Below, piece by piece: positions 21,943 through 30,821 of a stretch of 64,000 nucleotides of DNA (its first letter is position 1; every line of letters starts with the position of its first letter). The notes under the pieces were generated by a model. The model was not told the origin of the DNA. It worked only from the letters and a program-made list of their open reading frames with translations, and searched no databases. Source of the stretch: a bacterium (GTDB lineage Bacteria; Krumholzibacteriota; Krumholzibacteriia; LZORAL124-64-63); assembly GCA_016719645.1 (NCBI GenBank), contig JADJYS010000002.1:558001-622000 (forward strand), given 5' to 3'. The translations under genes and the position numbers were made by a program.

Positions 21943-23194
21943 ATGGCGCGCCGGCCGCACGCCGCCGCCGCGAGGGCGGGGAGCCTGCTCCCCGCCCTGC
22001 TGGCCTGCCTGGTCGCCGCCTGCGCCCAGGTGGAGCCGCCCAGCGGGGGCCCCGAGGACCGCACGCCGCCGGTCCTGCTCTCGGTGCGGCCGGATTCCGG
22101 CGCCGTGGGGCTGCGGGGCGTCGACCGCCTGGAGTTCACCTTCTCGGAGAAGGTCGACCCCCGGCCGCCCAGCAGTTCCTGAAGCTGTACCCGCCGCTGG
22201 AGATCGCCAAGACGAAGTGGCACGGCCGCCGCCGCGCCGAGGTGCTGCTGCGCGACACCCTGCCCGCGGACGCGGTCGTGGTGGTGGAGATCCCGCGCGG
22301 CCTGCCCGACGCCCACCGGGTCGCCTCCGACCTTACGCGCCGCTACCCGCTTGCCACCGCCGGCCGCCTGCCGGACGGCCGCCTCGCGGTGAAGGTGCTC
22401 CACCACGACGAACCGGCCCGCGACGCCGTGCTGGAGCTGTACCCCCTCGAACCCGATTCTCTGCCGTGGAACCGGCGGGAGCTGGCGCGCCGCGCCGAGG
22501 CGGACACCACGGGCCGCATCGTGGTGCCCTGGCTGCCGGCGCCCGGCGGGCCGTGGGTGGCCCGTCTCTTCCTGGACGACAACCACGACCTGCGCCGGGG
22601 GAGAACGAGGCGCAGCGCCTGCTGTCCGGCACCTTCGCCACGACCGCGGGCGCGCCGCTCGCGGACCTCGGCACGATCCGCCTCTTCGCCCCCCGCGATC
22701 CGGGCAGCGTGCGGGGGTTCTACGCGGGCGCCGCCGATCCGGGCGCGAACCTGTTCGGCTGGGTCGCGAAGATCGCGGAGCAGGACACGGGCTTCGCGCC
22801 CGTCCACCCCGGCGGTGCGGCGCCCACGCCGTCACGGGTCGCGGTCGGCGACACTTCGATCTGGGACCCGGCCGGTCCCGGCGCGGTCCGGGTCGTCCTG
22901 TTCGCGGACCTCGACGGCGACAGCCTGCTGAGCGCGCTGCCCGATTCCACGGCGCTCGCCGACACCGTGACCTGGACCTGGGAACCGTTCGTCGTGGCCG
23001 ATTCGCTGACCGTGGAGCCCGGACTGCCCCTGCCGATCGCGCTGCCGGCGGTCCCGCCGCACGGGATCCCCTGCCTGGCCGCGCCGCCCCCGCGCCCGGC
23101 GGCGCCCGCGGCCCCCGATTCCCTGGCCGCAGCACCCGCGGACACGACCGCGGCCGCCGCCGCGCCGGCACCCGCCTCCGGGGAGGAACCGTGA
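21943..23194 (+). CDS. Lipoprotein with N-terminal Ig-like (Big_5) region; two apparent frameshifts
   Basis: A lipobox LVAAC places the lipidated Cys at residue 27, followed by PPSGGPEDRTPPVLLSVRP, the start of an Ig-like Big_5 domain typical of outer-membrane lipoproteins in FCB bacteria. The frame ends early at 22182, but one missing G near 22164 and one missing base near 22600 restore a continuous protein of about 417 residues, ending in an Ala/Pro-rich tail. After the Ig domain come two beta-rich stretches (LPDGRLAVKVLHHDEPA and VRVVLFADLDGDSLLS). The stop overlaps the dapF GTG by 4 bp. Function unknown; surface role inferred. Confidence 0.75.
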
Positions 23195-24009
23195 CCCGTC
23201 GACTGCCCTTCGTGAAGATGCACGGCGCCGGCAACGACTTCCTGATGGTCGCCGCCGAGGATCTCGATTCCGGCCGCCCGCTCGACCGCGAGCGCATCGC
23301 GTTCCTCTGCGACCGGCGCCGCGGCGTGGGCGCCGACGGGCTGATCGTGATCGGCCCGGCCGCCGGCGCCGATTTCGGGATGGTCTACTACAACAGCGAC
23401 GGCGGCGAGGCCTCGATGTGCGGCAACGGCGCCCGCTGCGCGTTCGCCTTCGCCCGCGCCCGCGGCCTCATCGACCGCGAGGGCACCTGCGCCTCGGCCA
23501 GCGGCGCGCTGCGCGGCCGGTGCGAAGCGGACGGCCTGGTCAGCGTGGACCTCACGCCGCCGCGCGGCCTGGCCCTGGCCGTCGCGGCCGCCGGCGCCCA
23601 TCCCTTCGGCGAGCTGCACCGCGCCGACACCGGCGTGCCGCACCTGGTGGTGCCGGTGGACGACGTCGACGCGGTGGACCTGCCCCGCTGGGGCGCCGCG
23701 CTGCGTCACGACGCCGCCTTCGCTCCCGCCGGGACGAACGTCAACTTCGTCGCCCCGGCCGGCGACGCCTGGCGGATCCGCACCTACGAGCGGGGCGTGG
23801 AGTCCGAGACCCTGGCCTGCGGCACCGGCGCCTCGGCCACGGCCCTGGTGCTCTGGAAGCTGGGGCGCGCCGCGTCGCCGGTCGCCCTGTTGACAAGGGG
23901 CGGGGATCGGCTGACCATCTCGATCCTGCCGGACGGGGACACGGTGCGCCTGCGCCTGAACGGTCCGGCCGTGACGGCGTTCCGCGGGGAGGTCGACGAG
24001 GATGCTTGA
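23191..24009 (+). CDS. dapF: Diaminopimelate epimerase
   Basis: DapF converts LL- to meso-diaminopimelate for lysine and peptidoglycan. The 272-residue protein has both catalytic cysteines, C77 in ASMCGNGARC and C210 in TLACGTGAS, and the opening KMHGAGNDF. It overlaps dapA by 8 bp, so the three dap genes form one translationally coupled set. Confidence 0.96.
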   Translation: MTRRLPFVKMHGAGNDFLMVAAEDLDSGRPLDRERIAFLCDRRRGVGADGLIVIGPAAGADFGMVYYNSDGGEASMCGNGARCAFAFARARGLIDREGTCASASGALRGRCEADGLVSVDLTPPRGLALAVAAAGAHPFGELHRADTGVPHLVVPVDDVDAVDLPRWGAALRHDAAFAPAGTNVNFVAPAGDAWRIRTYERGVESETLACGTGASATALVLWKLGRAASPVALLTRGGDRLTISILPDGDTVRLRLNGPAVTAFRGEVDEDA

Positions 24010-24907
24010 GAAGCGCTACCTGCCGCAGGGCGTCTACACGGCCCTGGTGACCCCCTTCCGCGACGGCGAGCTGGACAAGGCGGCCTGGGAGCGCCTGGTG
24101 GCGCGCCAGATCGAGGCCGGCGTGGCCGGTCTGGTGCCCGTCGGCTGCACCGGGGAGGCGGCGGCCCTGGACCGCGCCGAGCGGGAGTGGCTGGTGCGCG
24201 CCTGCGTCGCGGCGGCGAAGGGCCGCTGCGCCGTGGTCGCCGGCGCCGGCTCCAACGTGACGCGCACCACCATCGCGCAGACCCGCGACGCGGCCGCCTG
24301 GGGCGCCGACGCGGCCATGCTGATCTCGCCCTACTACAACAAGCCGCAGCAGCACGGCCTGATCGCCCACTACGGCGCCGTGGCGCGCGCGGTGGACCTG
24401 CCGCTGGTCCTGTACAACGTGCCCGGGCGCACCGCGGTCAACATCCTGCCGGCGACCGTCCGCGCCCTCGCCGCGGAGCCGAACGTGGTCGCGGTCAAGG
24501 AAGCCAGCGGCGACCTGAAGCAGATCGCGGAGGTCTGCACGGTGCCGGACCTGCAGGTCTTCTCGGGCGACGACGGCCTGAACCTGGACATCTACGCCCT
24601 CGGCGGCGCCGGCACGGTCTCGGTCGTCAGCAACCTGCTGCCGCGCACGCTCGTGCGCACCTGGGACGCCTGGCGCGCGGGCGACGCGGCGGGCGCCCGC
24701 GATCTGGCCGAGCGCACGCGCCCGATCGTCGAGGCCTGCTTCCGGGAGACCAACCCCGTGCCGGTCAAGGAGCTCCTGTCGCTCATGGGGCTCTGCACCC
24801 ACGACCTGCGGCTGCCGCTGGTGCCGGCGCTGCCCGAGAACCGGGCCTGGCTGCAGACGGTCCACGTGGGTCTGCTCGGCGAGCTCCTGGCAGGGGAGGG
24901 GTCATGA
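24002..24907 (+). CDS. dapA: 4-hydroxy-tetrahydrodipicolinate synthase
   Basis: DapA condenses pyruvate with aspartate semialdehyde. The 301-residue TIM barrel has the Schiff-base Lys166 in NVVAVKEASGD, the catalytic Tyr138 in YNVPGRT and the GSN and SPYYNKP blocks. The usual G-T-T-G-E loop reads G-C-T-G-E (Cys49, Thr50), a conservative change at the pyruvate/Tyr-relay position. ATG 24002 lies in the end of dapF; the stop overlaps dapB by 4 bp. Confidence 0.95.
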   Translation: MLEKRYLPQGVYTALVTPFRDGELDKAAWERLVARQIEAGVAGLVPVGCTGEAAALDRAEREWLVRACVAAAKGRCAVVAGAGSNVTRTTIAQTRDAAAWGADAAMLISPYYNKPQQHGLIAHYGAVARAVDLPLVLYNVPGRTAVNILPATVRALAAEPNVVAVKEASGDLKQIAEVCTVPDLQVFSGDDGLNLDIYALGGAGTVSVVSNLLPRTLVRTWDAWRAGDAAGARDLAERTRPIVEACFRETNPVPVKELLSLMGLCTHDLRLPLVPALPENRAWLQTVHVGLLGELLAGEGS

Positions 24908-25653
24908 TCGAGGTCAGCGTCCACGGGGCCGAGGGTCGCATGGGCCGCCTGGTGACCGATTTGATCGAGGGCGCCGAGGGGTTCGCCCTGGCCGCCCTGC
25001 TGACCGAGGTCGGCCACGAACAGCCGGTCGGCGCCTTCCACCCGCGCCTGCCGCTGACCCCCCAGGACCGGCTCGCCGCGGTCCACCCCCGTGGCGGCGT
25101 GATCGTGGACTTCTCGCTGGCGCCGGCGTTGGACGGTCTGCTCGCGGGCGCGGCGGCGGTCGCGGCGCCGCTGGTGATCGGGACGACGGGCCACGACGAG
25201 GACCAGCTGCGCCGCTTGCGCGCCTACGCGCAGGACCACGCCGTGGTGCTGTCCAGCAACTTCAGCGTCGGGATCCCGGCCCTGCGCCTGCTGCTGGAGC
25301 AGTTGGCCGCCGTGCTGCCGGAGGGCTTCATGCCGGCGCAGGTCGAGACGCACCACCGCCACAAGCGGGACCTGCCCAGCGGCACGGCGCGGGCGCTGGC
25401 CCGGGCCTGGGAGGACCGGCGCGGCGCCGGGCCCGTGCCCACCAGCAGCCTGCGCATCGGCGGCGTGACCGGCGAACATACCTGGACCTTCAGCGACGAC
25501 GAGGAGACGCTCGTCCTGACGCACCGGGCGCACTCGCGCCGGGCGTTCCTGCGCGGGCTGGTCCCGGCGGTGCGCTTCGCGGCGCAGGCCGCGCCGGGGC
25601 TGTTCACGATGGAGGACGTGCTCGAATCGGGGCGGCGCGGCGCGACGGCATAA
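24904..25653 (+). CDS. dapB: 4-hydroxy-tetrahydrodipicolinate reductase
   Basis: The 249-residue NAD(P)H-dependent reductase follows dapA in the pathway. It has the Rossmann start VHGAEGRMGRLV, IGTTGHDEDQL, and the catalytic ETHHRHKRDLPSGTA with the His and Lys that bind substrate. The start ATG is in the ATGA overlap with dapA. The gene ends the dap unit; a hairpin follows 8 bp after the stop. Confidence 0.94.
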   Translation: MIEVSVHGAEGRMGRLVTDLIEGAEGFALAALLTEVGHEQPVGAFHPRLPLTPQDRLAAVHPRGGVIVDFSLAPALDGLLAGAAAVAAPLVIGTTGHDEDQLRRLRAYAQDHAVVLSSNFSVGIPALRLLLEQLAAVLPEGFMPAQVETHHRHKRDLPSGTARALARAWEDRRGAGPVPTSSLRIGGVTGEHTWTFSDDEETLVLTHRAHSRRAFLRGLVPAVRFAAQAAPGLFTMEDVLESGRRGATA

Positions 25654-25660
25654 CGAAGGC

Positions 25661-25682
25661 GGGACCCCGTGACGGGGGTCCC
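25661..25682. terminator. Hairpin between converging dapB and rpsT
   Basis: Eight-base arms GGGACCCC and GGGGTCCC flank a 6-nt loop. It lies between the ends of dapB (+) and rpsT (-) and could stop both. No T-run follows on either side, so termination is not assured. Confidence 0.5.
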
Positions 25683-25713
25683 GTGGAGCTTGGCGTACCC
25701 TGTCTGGCTTACC

Positions 25714-25965
25714 CTATTTGGCGTAGAGGGCGGCCATGCGGGCCTTGAGGCGGGAAGCGCGCTGCTTCGGGATGACGCCCTTGCGGGCCTGGACATCCAG
25801 CATGCTGTAGATGGCGCTGAGGGCTTCGGGCGTCTTTTCGGCCGTCGGGGCCGCGGCGCGGAAGTTCTTCAGCTCGGTGCGCATCTCGCTGCGGTTCTGG
25901 CGGTTCACCAGGCGCTGGCGGGCGCTCGTCTTCATGCGCTTCTTACAACTCTTGTGATGCGGCAA
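25714..25965 (-). CDS. rpsT: 30S ribosomal protein S20 (TTG start)
   Basis: The 83-residue basic protein begins (M)PHHKSCKKRMKTSARQR and ends SRLKARMAALYAK, the S20 pattern; it binds 16S rRNA early in 30S assembly. The right start is TTG at 25965-25963, because a near-perfect AAGGAGGTC site lies 5 nt upstream and homology begins at the next codon; a longer in-frame start would add ten residues through this site. It is the only clear minus-strand gene here, with its own promoter overlapping the start of uvrC. Confidence 0.93.
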   Translation of the reverse strand: MPHHKSCKKRMKTSARQRLVNRQNRSEMRTELKNFRAAAPTAEKTPEALSAIYSMLDVQARKGVIPKQRASRLKARMAALYAK

Positions 25966-25979
25966 CGTTGGACCTCCTT
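25963..25979 (-). promoter_or_regulatory. Strong ribosome-binding site and TTG start of rpsT
   Basis: On the minus strand AAGGAGGTC (25979-25971) is followed by 5 nt and then TTG-CCG-CAT. This decides the start codon. E. coli rpsT is also known to begin with UUG. Confidence 0.8.
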
Positions 25980-25995
25980 CGGGGACAACCGTCAA

Positions 25996-26024
25996 AAACT
26001 AGCAGGGACCCCCGCCGATGTCAA
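25996..26024 (-). promoter_or_regulatory. rpsT promoter overlapping the uvrC start
   Basis: Read on the minus strand, TTGACA (26024-26019) and TAGTTT (26001-25996) are 17 bp apart. The -35 box covers part of the uvrC ATG (26018-26020), so transcription of the two divergent genes may interfere. Confidence 0.6.
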
Positions 26025-27877
26025 GTCTGGACCAGGAAAACGACGGCCGCGATCCCCTGCGGGACCGCCTGGCGGGCCTGCCGGACTCCCCGGGGGTGTA
26101 CCTCCACAAGGACGCCCGGGGCAAGGTCCTGTACGTGGGCAAGGCCGTCCGGCTGTCGGCCCGGGTCCGCTCCTACTTCCAGGACACGGACAAGGACCCC
26201 AAGACCGCCGAGCTGGTGCGGCGGATCGCCGACGTCGACTACATCGTCACCCGCAGCGAAACCGAGGCCCTGGTCCTCGAGGACCAGCTGATCAAGGAGT
26301 ACCGCCCCCGCTACAACATCCGCCTGAAGGACGACAAGCGGTACCCCTACCTGCGCGTCACGCTGCAGGAGCCCTTCCCCAGGGTCGAGGTGGTGCGCCG
26401 CCTCGCCGACGACGGCTCCCGCTGCTTCGGCCCCTACACCAGCGTGCGGGCCATGCGCGAGACGCTGCAGCACGCCCTGCGGATCTTCCAGGTCCGCACC
26501 TGCGAGCTGGACCTGCCCCGCCAGACCGTGCCGCGCCCCTGCCTGGACTGGCAGATCGGCCGCTGCAGCGCGCCCTGCGTCGGCTACGACGACGCGGCCT
26601 CGTACCGGCGCAAGGTCGGCGCCCTGGTGCGCTTCCTGGAGGGGGAGGACGCCTCCCTGGTCGCGGAGCTGAAGTCCGAGATGGCCGCTCACGCCGCCGC
26701 CCGCCGCTATGAGGAGGCGGCCCGCGTCCGCGACCGGCTCAAGGTGCTCGAAACGACGCTGGGCGCGCTCAGCCCCATCCACGGCCTCGACGGCGATCTG
26801 GACGCCTGCGGCCTGGCCCGGGACGGGGCGCGGGCCTGCGGCGTGGTGCTGCGGATCCGCCGGGGTCGCGTGCTGACCAGCCACGAGTTCCACCTGGAGG
26901 ACCGGCTCGAGAGCGAGACGCCCGCCTTCCTGGCGCAGCTGCTGCGCGAGTACTACCCGCGCGCCGGCGACCTGCCGCCGCTGGTGCTGCTCGCGCACGA
27001 CGTCCCCGACCCGGAGGCCTGGCGGGAGCGCCTGTCGGGCCTGCGCGGGCGTCCGGTGAAGCTGCTGCGGCCGCGGCGCGGCCCCAAGCTGGAGGCCGTC
27101 GCCATGGCCACGGCCAACGCCCTGCACAAGATGGAGGCCCGCCGGCTGAAGGACCTGGCGTCGCCGCGCCGCGCCGCGCCGGAACGCGCCGCGGCGCTGC
27201 AGGCGGCCCTGGGCCTGCACACCCTGCCCGAGACGATCGAGTGCTTCGACATCTCGAACTTCCAGGGCCGCGAGACGGTCGCCTCCCTCGTCTACTTCCG
27301 CGGCGGCAGCCCGCTGAAATCCCGCTACCGGCGCTTCCGCATCCGGACCGTGGCGGGGATCGACGACTTCGCCTCGATGCGCGAGGTGCTCCTGCGCTAT
27401 TACACCCGACTTCAGGAGAAGGGCCTGCCGCCGGCGGACCTGGTCCTGGTCGACGGCGGCGCCGGGCAGGTCGGCGCCGCCCGCTCCGCGCTCGACGAGC
27501 TGGGGCTGGCGGGGGTGGAGCTGATCGGGCTGGCCAAGCGGGAGGAGCTCATCGTGCGCGAGCGGGGCCTGCCGCCGCTGCAGCTGCCCCGCTCCAGCGG
27601 CGCCCTGCAGCTGCTGCAGCAGGTCCGCGACGAGGCCCACCGCTTCGCCATCACCTACCACCGCCTGCTGCGCGAGCAGCGCACCACCGGTTCGGTGCTG
27701 GATGCGGTGCCGGGCATCGGCCGGGTCAAGAAGCTGTCGCTGCTGCACCACTTCGCGTCGGTCGACGACATCCGGCGGGCGTCGGCGCAGCAGCTCTCGG
27801 AAGTGCGCGGCCTCGGGACGGCGGACGTCGAGCGGCTGCTCGCCTTCTTCGCCGCCGAAGGGAAGGGGGAGCCGTGA
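26018..27877 (+). CDS. uvrC: Excinuclease ABC subunit C
   Basis: UvrC makes both incisions in nucleotide excision repair. The 619-residue protein has the N-terminal GIY-YIG nuclease (DSPGVYLHKD, VLYVGKAVRL), a Cys-bearing linker (RPCLDWQIGRCSAPC), a UVR motif (ARRYEEAARVRDRL), the RNase H-like C-terminal nuclease (ECFDISNFQG, VDGGAGQ) and a terminal helix-hairpin-helix pair (LDAVPGIGRVKK). All expected parts are present and full length. The stop overlaps xerD by 4 bp. Confidence 0.97.
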   Translation: MSSLDQENDGRDPLRDRLAGLPDSPGVYLHKDARGKVLYVGKAVRLSARVRSYFQDTDKDPKTAELVRRIADVDYIVTRSETEALVLEDQLIKEYRPRYNIRLKDDKRYPYLRVTLQEPFPRVEVVRRLADDGSRCFGPYTSVRAMRETLQHALRIFQVRTCELDLPRQTVPRPCLDWQIGRCSAPCVGYDDAASYRRKVGALVRFLEGEDASLVAELKSEMAAHAAARRYEEAARVRDRLKVLETTLGALSPIHGLDGDLDACGLARDGARACGVVLRIRRGRVLTSHEFHLEDRLESETPAFLAQLLREYYPRAGDLPPLVLLAHDVPDPEAWRERLSGLRGRPVKLLRPRRGPKLEAVAMATANALHKMEARRLKDLASPRRAAPERAAALQAALGLHTLPETIECFDISNFQGRETVASLVYFRGGSPLKSRYRRFRIRTVAGIDDFASMREVLLRYYTRLQEKGLPPADLVLVDGGAGQVGAARSALDELGLAGVELIGLAKREELIVRERGLPPLQLPRSSGALQLLQQVRDEAHRFAITYHRLLREQRTTGSVLDAVPGIGRVKKLSLLHHFASVDDIRRASAQQLSEVRGLGTADVERLLAFFAAEGKGEP

Positions 27878-28785
27878 GCCGCGCCTGGGACGACGCCCTG
27901 GCCTCCTTCCTGTCCCACGCCTCGGCGGAGAAGGGCCTGGCCGCCGGCACGCTGGAGGCCTACGCCCGCGACCTGCAGGCCTGGCGCGCCTGGGCCTGCG
28001 AGCGCGAGCTGGCCGATCCGGCGCGCGCCGGCGCGGCCGACCTGCGGGCGTTCCTGCTGGACGCCGCCGACCGGCTCGGGCCCCGTTCCCGCGCCCGCCT
28101 GGTCTCGACCCTGCGCTCCTTCCACCGCTTCCTGGCGGCGGAGGGGCTGGCCGCCGGCGACCCCACGCTGCTGATCCTGGCGCCGAAGATCGGCCGCAAG
28201 CTGCCGGTCGTGCTGTCGGGCGACCAAGTCAAGGCGCTCCTGGAGGCCCCGCCCGCGAACGAGCCCGCCGGCCTGCGGGACCGGGCGGTGCTGGAAGTCC
28301 TCTACGGCTGCGGGCTGCGCGCGAGCGAGCTGTGCGGCCTCGACGTGACGGACCTCGACCGCCGCGACGCCTCGCTGCGGGTGCGGGGCAAGGGCAGCAA
28401 GGAGCGCCTGGTGCCGGTGGGGCGGCCCGCCCTCGCGGCCGTCGCCGCCTGGCTCGCCGGCGGCAGGCCGGCGATGCCGGGGCGCCGGCCCACGGCGGCC
28501 CTCTTCGTCAACGCGCGCGGCGGGCGCCTCTCGCGCGTCGCGGTCTGGGGTCTGGTCAAGCGCTGGGGGGCGGCCAGCGGCGCGCCCGAGGCGCTCACGC
28601 CCCACGTGCTGCGCCACACCTACGCCACGCACCTGCTGGAGGGGGGCGCCGACCTGCGCGTGGTGCAGGAGCTGCTCGGCCACGCCGCCATCACCACCAC
28701 CGAGATCTACACCCACGTCGACCGGGCCTTCGTGGCCGAGGCCTACCGCAGCGCCCACCCGCGGGCGCGGCGGCGTCGGCTTTGA
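27874..28785 (+). CDS. xerD: Tyrosine recombinase XerD
   Basis: The 303-residue integrase-fold protein has the core-binding domain (AEKGLAAGTLEAYARDL), catalytic Arg in GCGLRASELCGLDV, HVLRHTYATHLLEGGADLR and Tyr in TEIYTHVD. It is a paralogue of the protein at 18082-19035 and a likely XerC/XerD partner. Start is GTG in the overlap with uvrC. Its TGA stop is embedded in the -35 box of the next promoter. Which of the two is XerC and which XerD is inferred from context. Confidence 0.92.
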   Translation: MSRAWDDALASFLSHASAEKGLAAGTLEAYARDLQAWRAWACERELADPARAGAADLRAFLLDAADRLGPRSRARLVSTLRSFHRFLAAEGLAAGDPTLLILAPKIGRKLPVVLSGDQVKALLEAPPANEPAGLRDRAVLEVLYGCGLRASELCGLDVTDLDRRDASLRVRGKGSKERLVPVGRPALAAVAAWLAGGRPAMPGRRPTAALFVNARGGRLSRVAVWGLVKRWGAASGAPEALTPHVLRHTYATHLLEGGADLRVVQELLGHAAITTTEIYTHVDRAFVAEAYRSAHPRARRRRL

Positions 28786-28810
28786 CAGGCACCGCCGCCG
28801 ATGGTACTGT
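28782..28810 (+). promoter_or_regulatory. Promoter of the trpS-scpAB unit
   Basis: A perfect TTGACA at 28782-28787, a 17-bp spacer and TACTGT at 28805-28810 lie at the end of xerD; the xerD stop TGA is part of the -35. The leader to the trpS start is about 80 nt. Confidence 0.65.
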
Positions 28811-28895
28811 AGCCCCTCGCTCGCCCGCACGCGGGCCGACCGGCCCGGCGGCAGCCGGGTCGCGAACCCGGACCACGCTCCCGAGGGACCCATCC

Positions 28896-29880
28896 GTGAC
28901 CAAGAAGATCATCCTCAGCGGCAACCGTCCCACCGGGCGCCTGCACTGGGGCAACTACACCGGCGCGCTGGAGAACTGGATCCGGCTGCAGGACGGGTAC
29001 GACTGCTACTTCATGGTGGCCGACTGGCACGTCCTGACCACGGCCCTGGACAAGTCGCACGAGATCCGCGACAACTCCCGCGAGATGATCCTGGACTGGC
29101 TCGGCGCCGGGCTCGACCCGGACCGCTCGGTGCTGTTCGTGCAGTCCTCCGTCAAGGAGCACGCCGAGCTGTACCTGGTGGCCTGCATGCTGATCTCCCT
29201 GGGCCGGCTGGAGCGCAACCCGACGTTCAAGGAGCAGGTCCGCGACCTCGACCTCGCCGGCGAGATCAGCTTCGGCCACCTGGGCTACCCCGTGCTGCAG
29301 GCCGCGGACATCCTCGCCTACCGGGCCCACGCCGTGCCGGTGGGGGAGGACCAGCTGCCGCACCTGGAGCTGTGCCGCGAGATCGCGCGGCGCTTCAACC
29401 ACCACTTCGGCGAGCTCTTCCCCGAGCCCGAGGGCCTGGTCACGAAGTTCGGCCGCTTCCCGGGCACCGACGGGCGCCGCATGAGCAAGTCCCTGGGCAA
29501 CGCGGTGGAGATCGCCGCCCCGCCCGAGGAGATCCGCGCGAAGCTCAAGACCGCGTTCACCGACCCGCAGCGCCTGCGCCGCAGCGACCCCGGCAACCCG
29601 GACGTCTGCGCCGTCTACACGTGGTACCAGAAGTTCCTGCCCGACGAGGCCGCGGCCACCGGCCGCCGAGTGCCGCAGCGCCGAGCGCGGCTGCGTCGAC
29701 TGCAAGAAGCGCCTGGCCGACGGCGCGATCGCGTACTTCGCCCCCCTGCGCGAGCGCCGCGCCGAGTACGAGAGCCACCCGAACCGCGTCGCCGAGATCG
29801 TGGACGCCGGCTGCGCCCGCGCGCGCGCCGTCGCCGCGGAGACCCTGGCGCGCGTGCGCGACGCCATGGGCGTCGGCTAG
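28896..29880 (+). CDS. trpS: Tryptophanyl-tRNA synthetase, one apparent frameshift
   Basis: TrpRS charges tRNA-Trp. The class I signatures are clear: PTGRLHWGN (HIGH-like) near the N-terminus and RRMSKSLGN (KMSKS). An extra base near 29661 shifts the frame within the C-terminal domain; after it the protein continues AECRSAERGCVDCKKRL and ends RVRDAMGVG at 29880. Corrected length is about 327 residues, normal for the family. Since this is an essential single-copy gene elsewhere, error is more likely than loss. GTG start at 28896 is set by homology; no strong ribosome-binding site is seen. Confidence 0.92.
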
Positions 29881-29888
29881 GAGGCCCC

Positions 29889-30821
29889 GTGCAGGACAAC
29901 GCGCCCACGCCCGCCGTCCCGGACCCGCCCGCCGGCGCCCCCATCTCCTGGGAGCTGCCGCCGGAGCTGGAGTACTTCCATTCCAGCGAGGCGTACCGCG
30001 TCGATCTGCCGGACTTCAACGGCCCTCTGGATCTGCTGCTCTATCTGATCCAGAAGGACGAGATCGACATCTACGACATCCCCATCGCGCGGATCACCGA
30101 GCAGTTCCTGGCCTACCTGGAGATCATCCAGGCCCTCTCGCTCGACACCGCCGGGGACTTCCTGGTGATGGCCGCGACCCTGCTGCGCATCAAGGCCCGT
30201 CTGCTGCTGCCCACGCCGCCGCAGGACGAGGAGATCGAGGAGGAGGACCCGCGCGCCGAACTCGTGCGCCGCCTGCTCGAGTACAAGCGCTACAAGGAGA
30301 TGGCGGCGAGCCTGCAGTCCCTCGAACGCGACCGCAGCCAGCTGCACCTGCGCCAGCAGCGCTACCCCTTCCTGCGCGAGAACGCCGAGCCGCCGCAGCT
30401 GCGCCTGGGCATGTTCGAGCTGCTCAGCGCCCTGAGCGAGGTCTTCGACCGCGTCAGCAAGGAACTGGTCCACAACGTCGTGCGCGAGGTCTTCACGGTC
30501 GCGGACAAGGTCCGGCTGATCAGGAAGCGGCTGGCCGAGGAGCGCACCGTGCGCTTCGACGACCTGTTCCGCGACGACGCCATCAAGATGGAGGTCGTGG
30601 TGACCTTCATCGCCATCCTGGAGCTCGCCAAGCGCAACCTCGTGCGCATCGTGCAGACCGAGGTCAACGGCGCCATCTGGGTCCAGCCGGCGCCGGGCGC
30701 GGATCTCGGCGAGGGCGACGACCCCTGGGACGGCCGGAGCATCGAGCAGGATTCCGATCTCGACGACGGCGGCGCCGCGGCGGCAGGTTCGCCCGCCGGC
30801 GCCGCGGAGGCCACCGCATGA
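29889..30821 (+). CDS. scpA: Segregation and condensation protein A
   Basis: The 310-residue kleisin partner of SMC helps compact chromosomes. It has the opening YRVDLPDFNGPLDLLLYLI, IYDIPIARITEQFL, then LVMAATLLRIKARLLLP and a C-terminal winged-helix part. GTG 29889 follows AGGAGG by a short gap and lies 8 bp after trpS. An acidic, Ala/Gly-rich tail ends the protein. It overlaps scpB by 4 bp. Confidence 0.93.
   Translation: MQDNAPTPAVPDPPAGAPISWELPPELEYFHSSEAYRVDLPDFNGPLDLLLYLIQKDEIDIYDIPIARITEQFLAYLEIIQALSLDTAGDFLVMAATLLRIKARLLLPTPPQDEEIEEEDPRAELVRRLLEYKRYKEMAASLQSLERDRSQLHLRQQRYPFLRENAEPPQLRLGMFELLSALSEVFDRVSKELVHNVVREVFTVADKVRLIRKRLAEERTVRFDDLFRDDAIKMEVVVTFIAILELAKRNLVRIVQTEVNGAIWVQPAPGADLGEGDDPWDGRSIEQDSDLDDGGAAAAGSPAGAAEATA

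Noticed and set aside
21943..22182. Separate small lipoprotein ending at 22182
   Set aside because: The Ig-like domain continues in another frame directly after the stop; restoring one G yields a longer continuous protein.
18082..28785. The two tyrosine recombinases as phage or transposon integrases
   Set aside because: Both are about 300 residues, sit inside housekeeping units in the XerC and XerD positions and have no flanking mobile genes.
28811..28895. T-box or tryptophan leader before trpS
   Set aside because: The 85-nt leader has no T-box sequence, no Trp codon run and no antiterminator/terminator pair.
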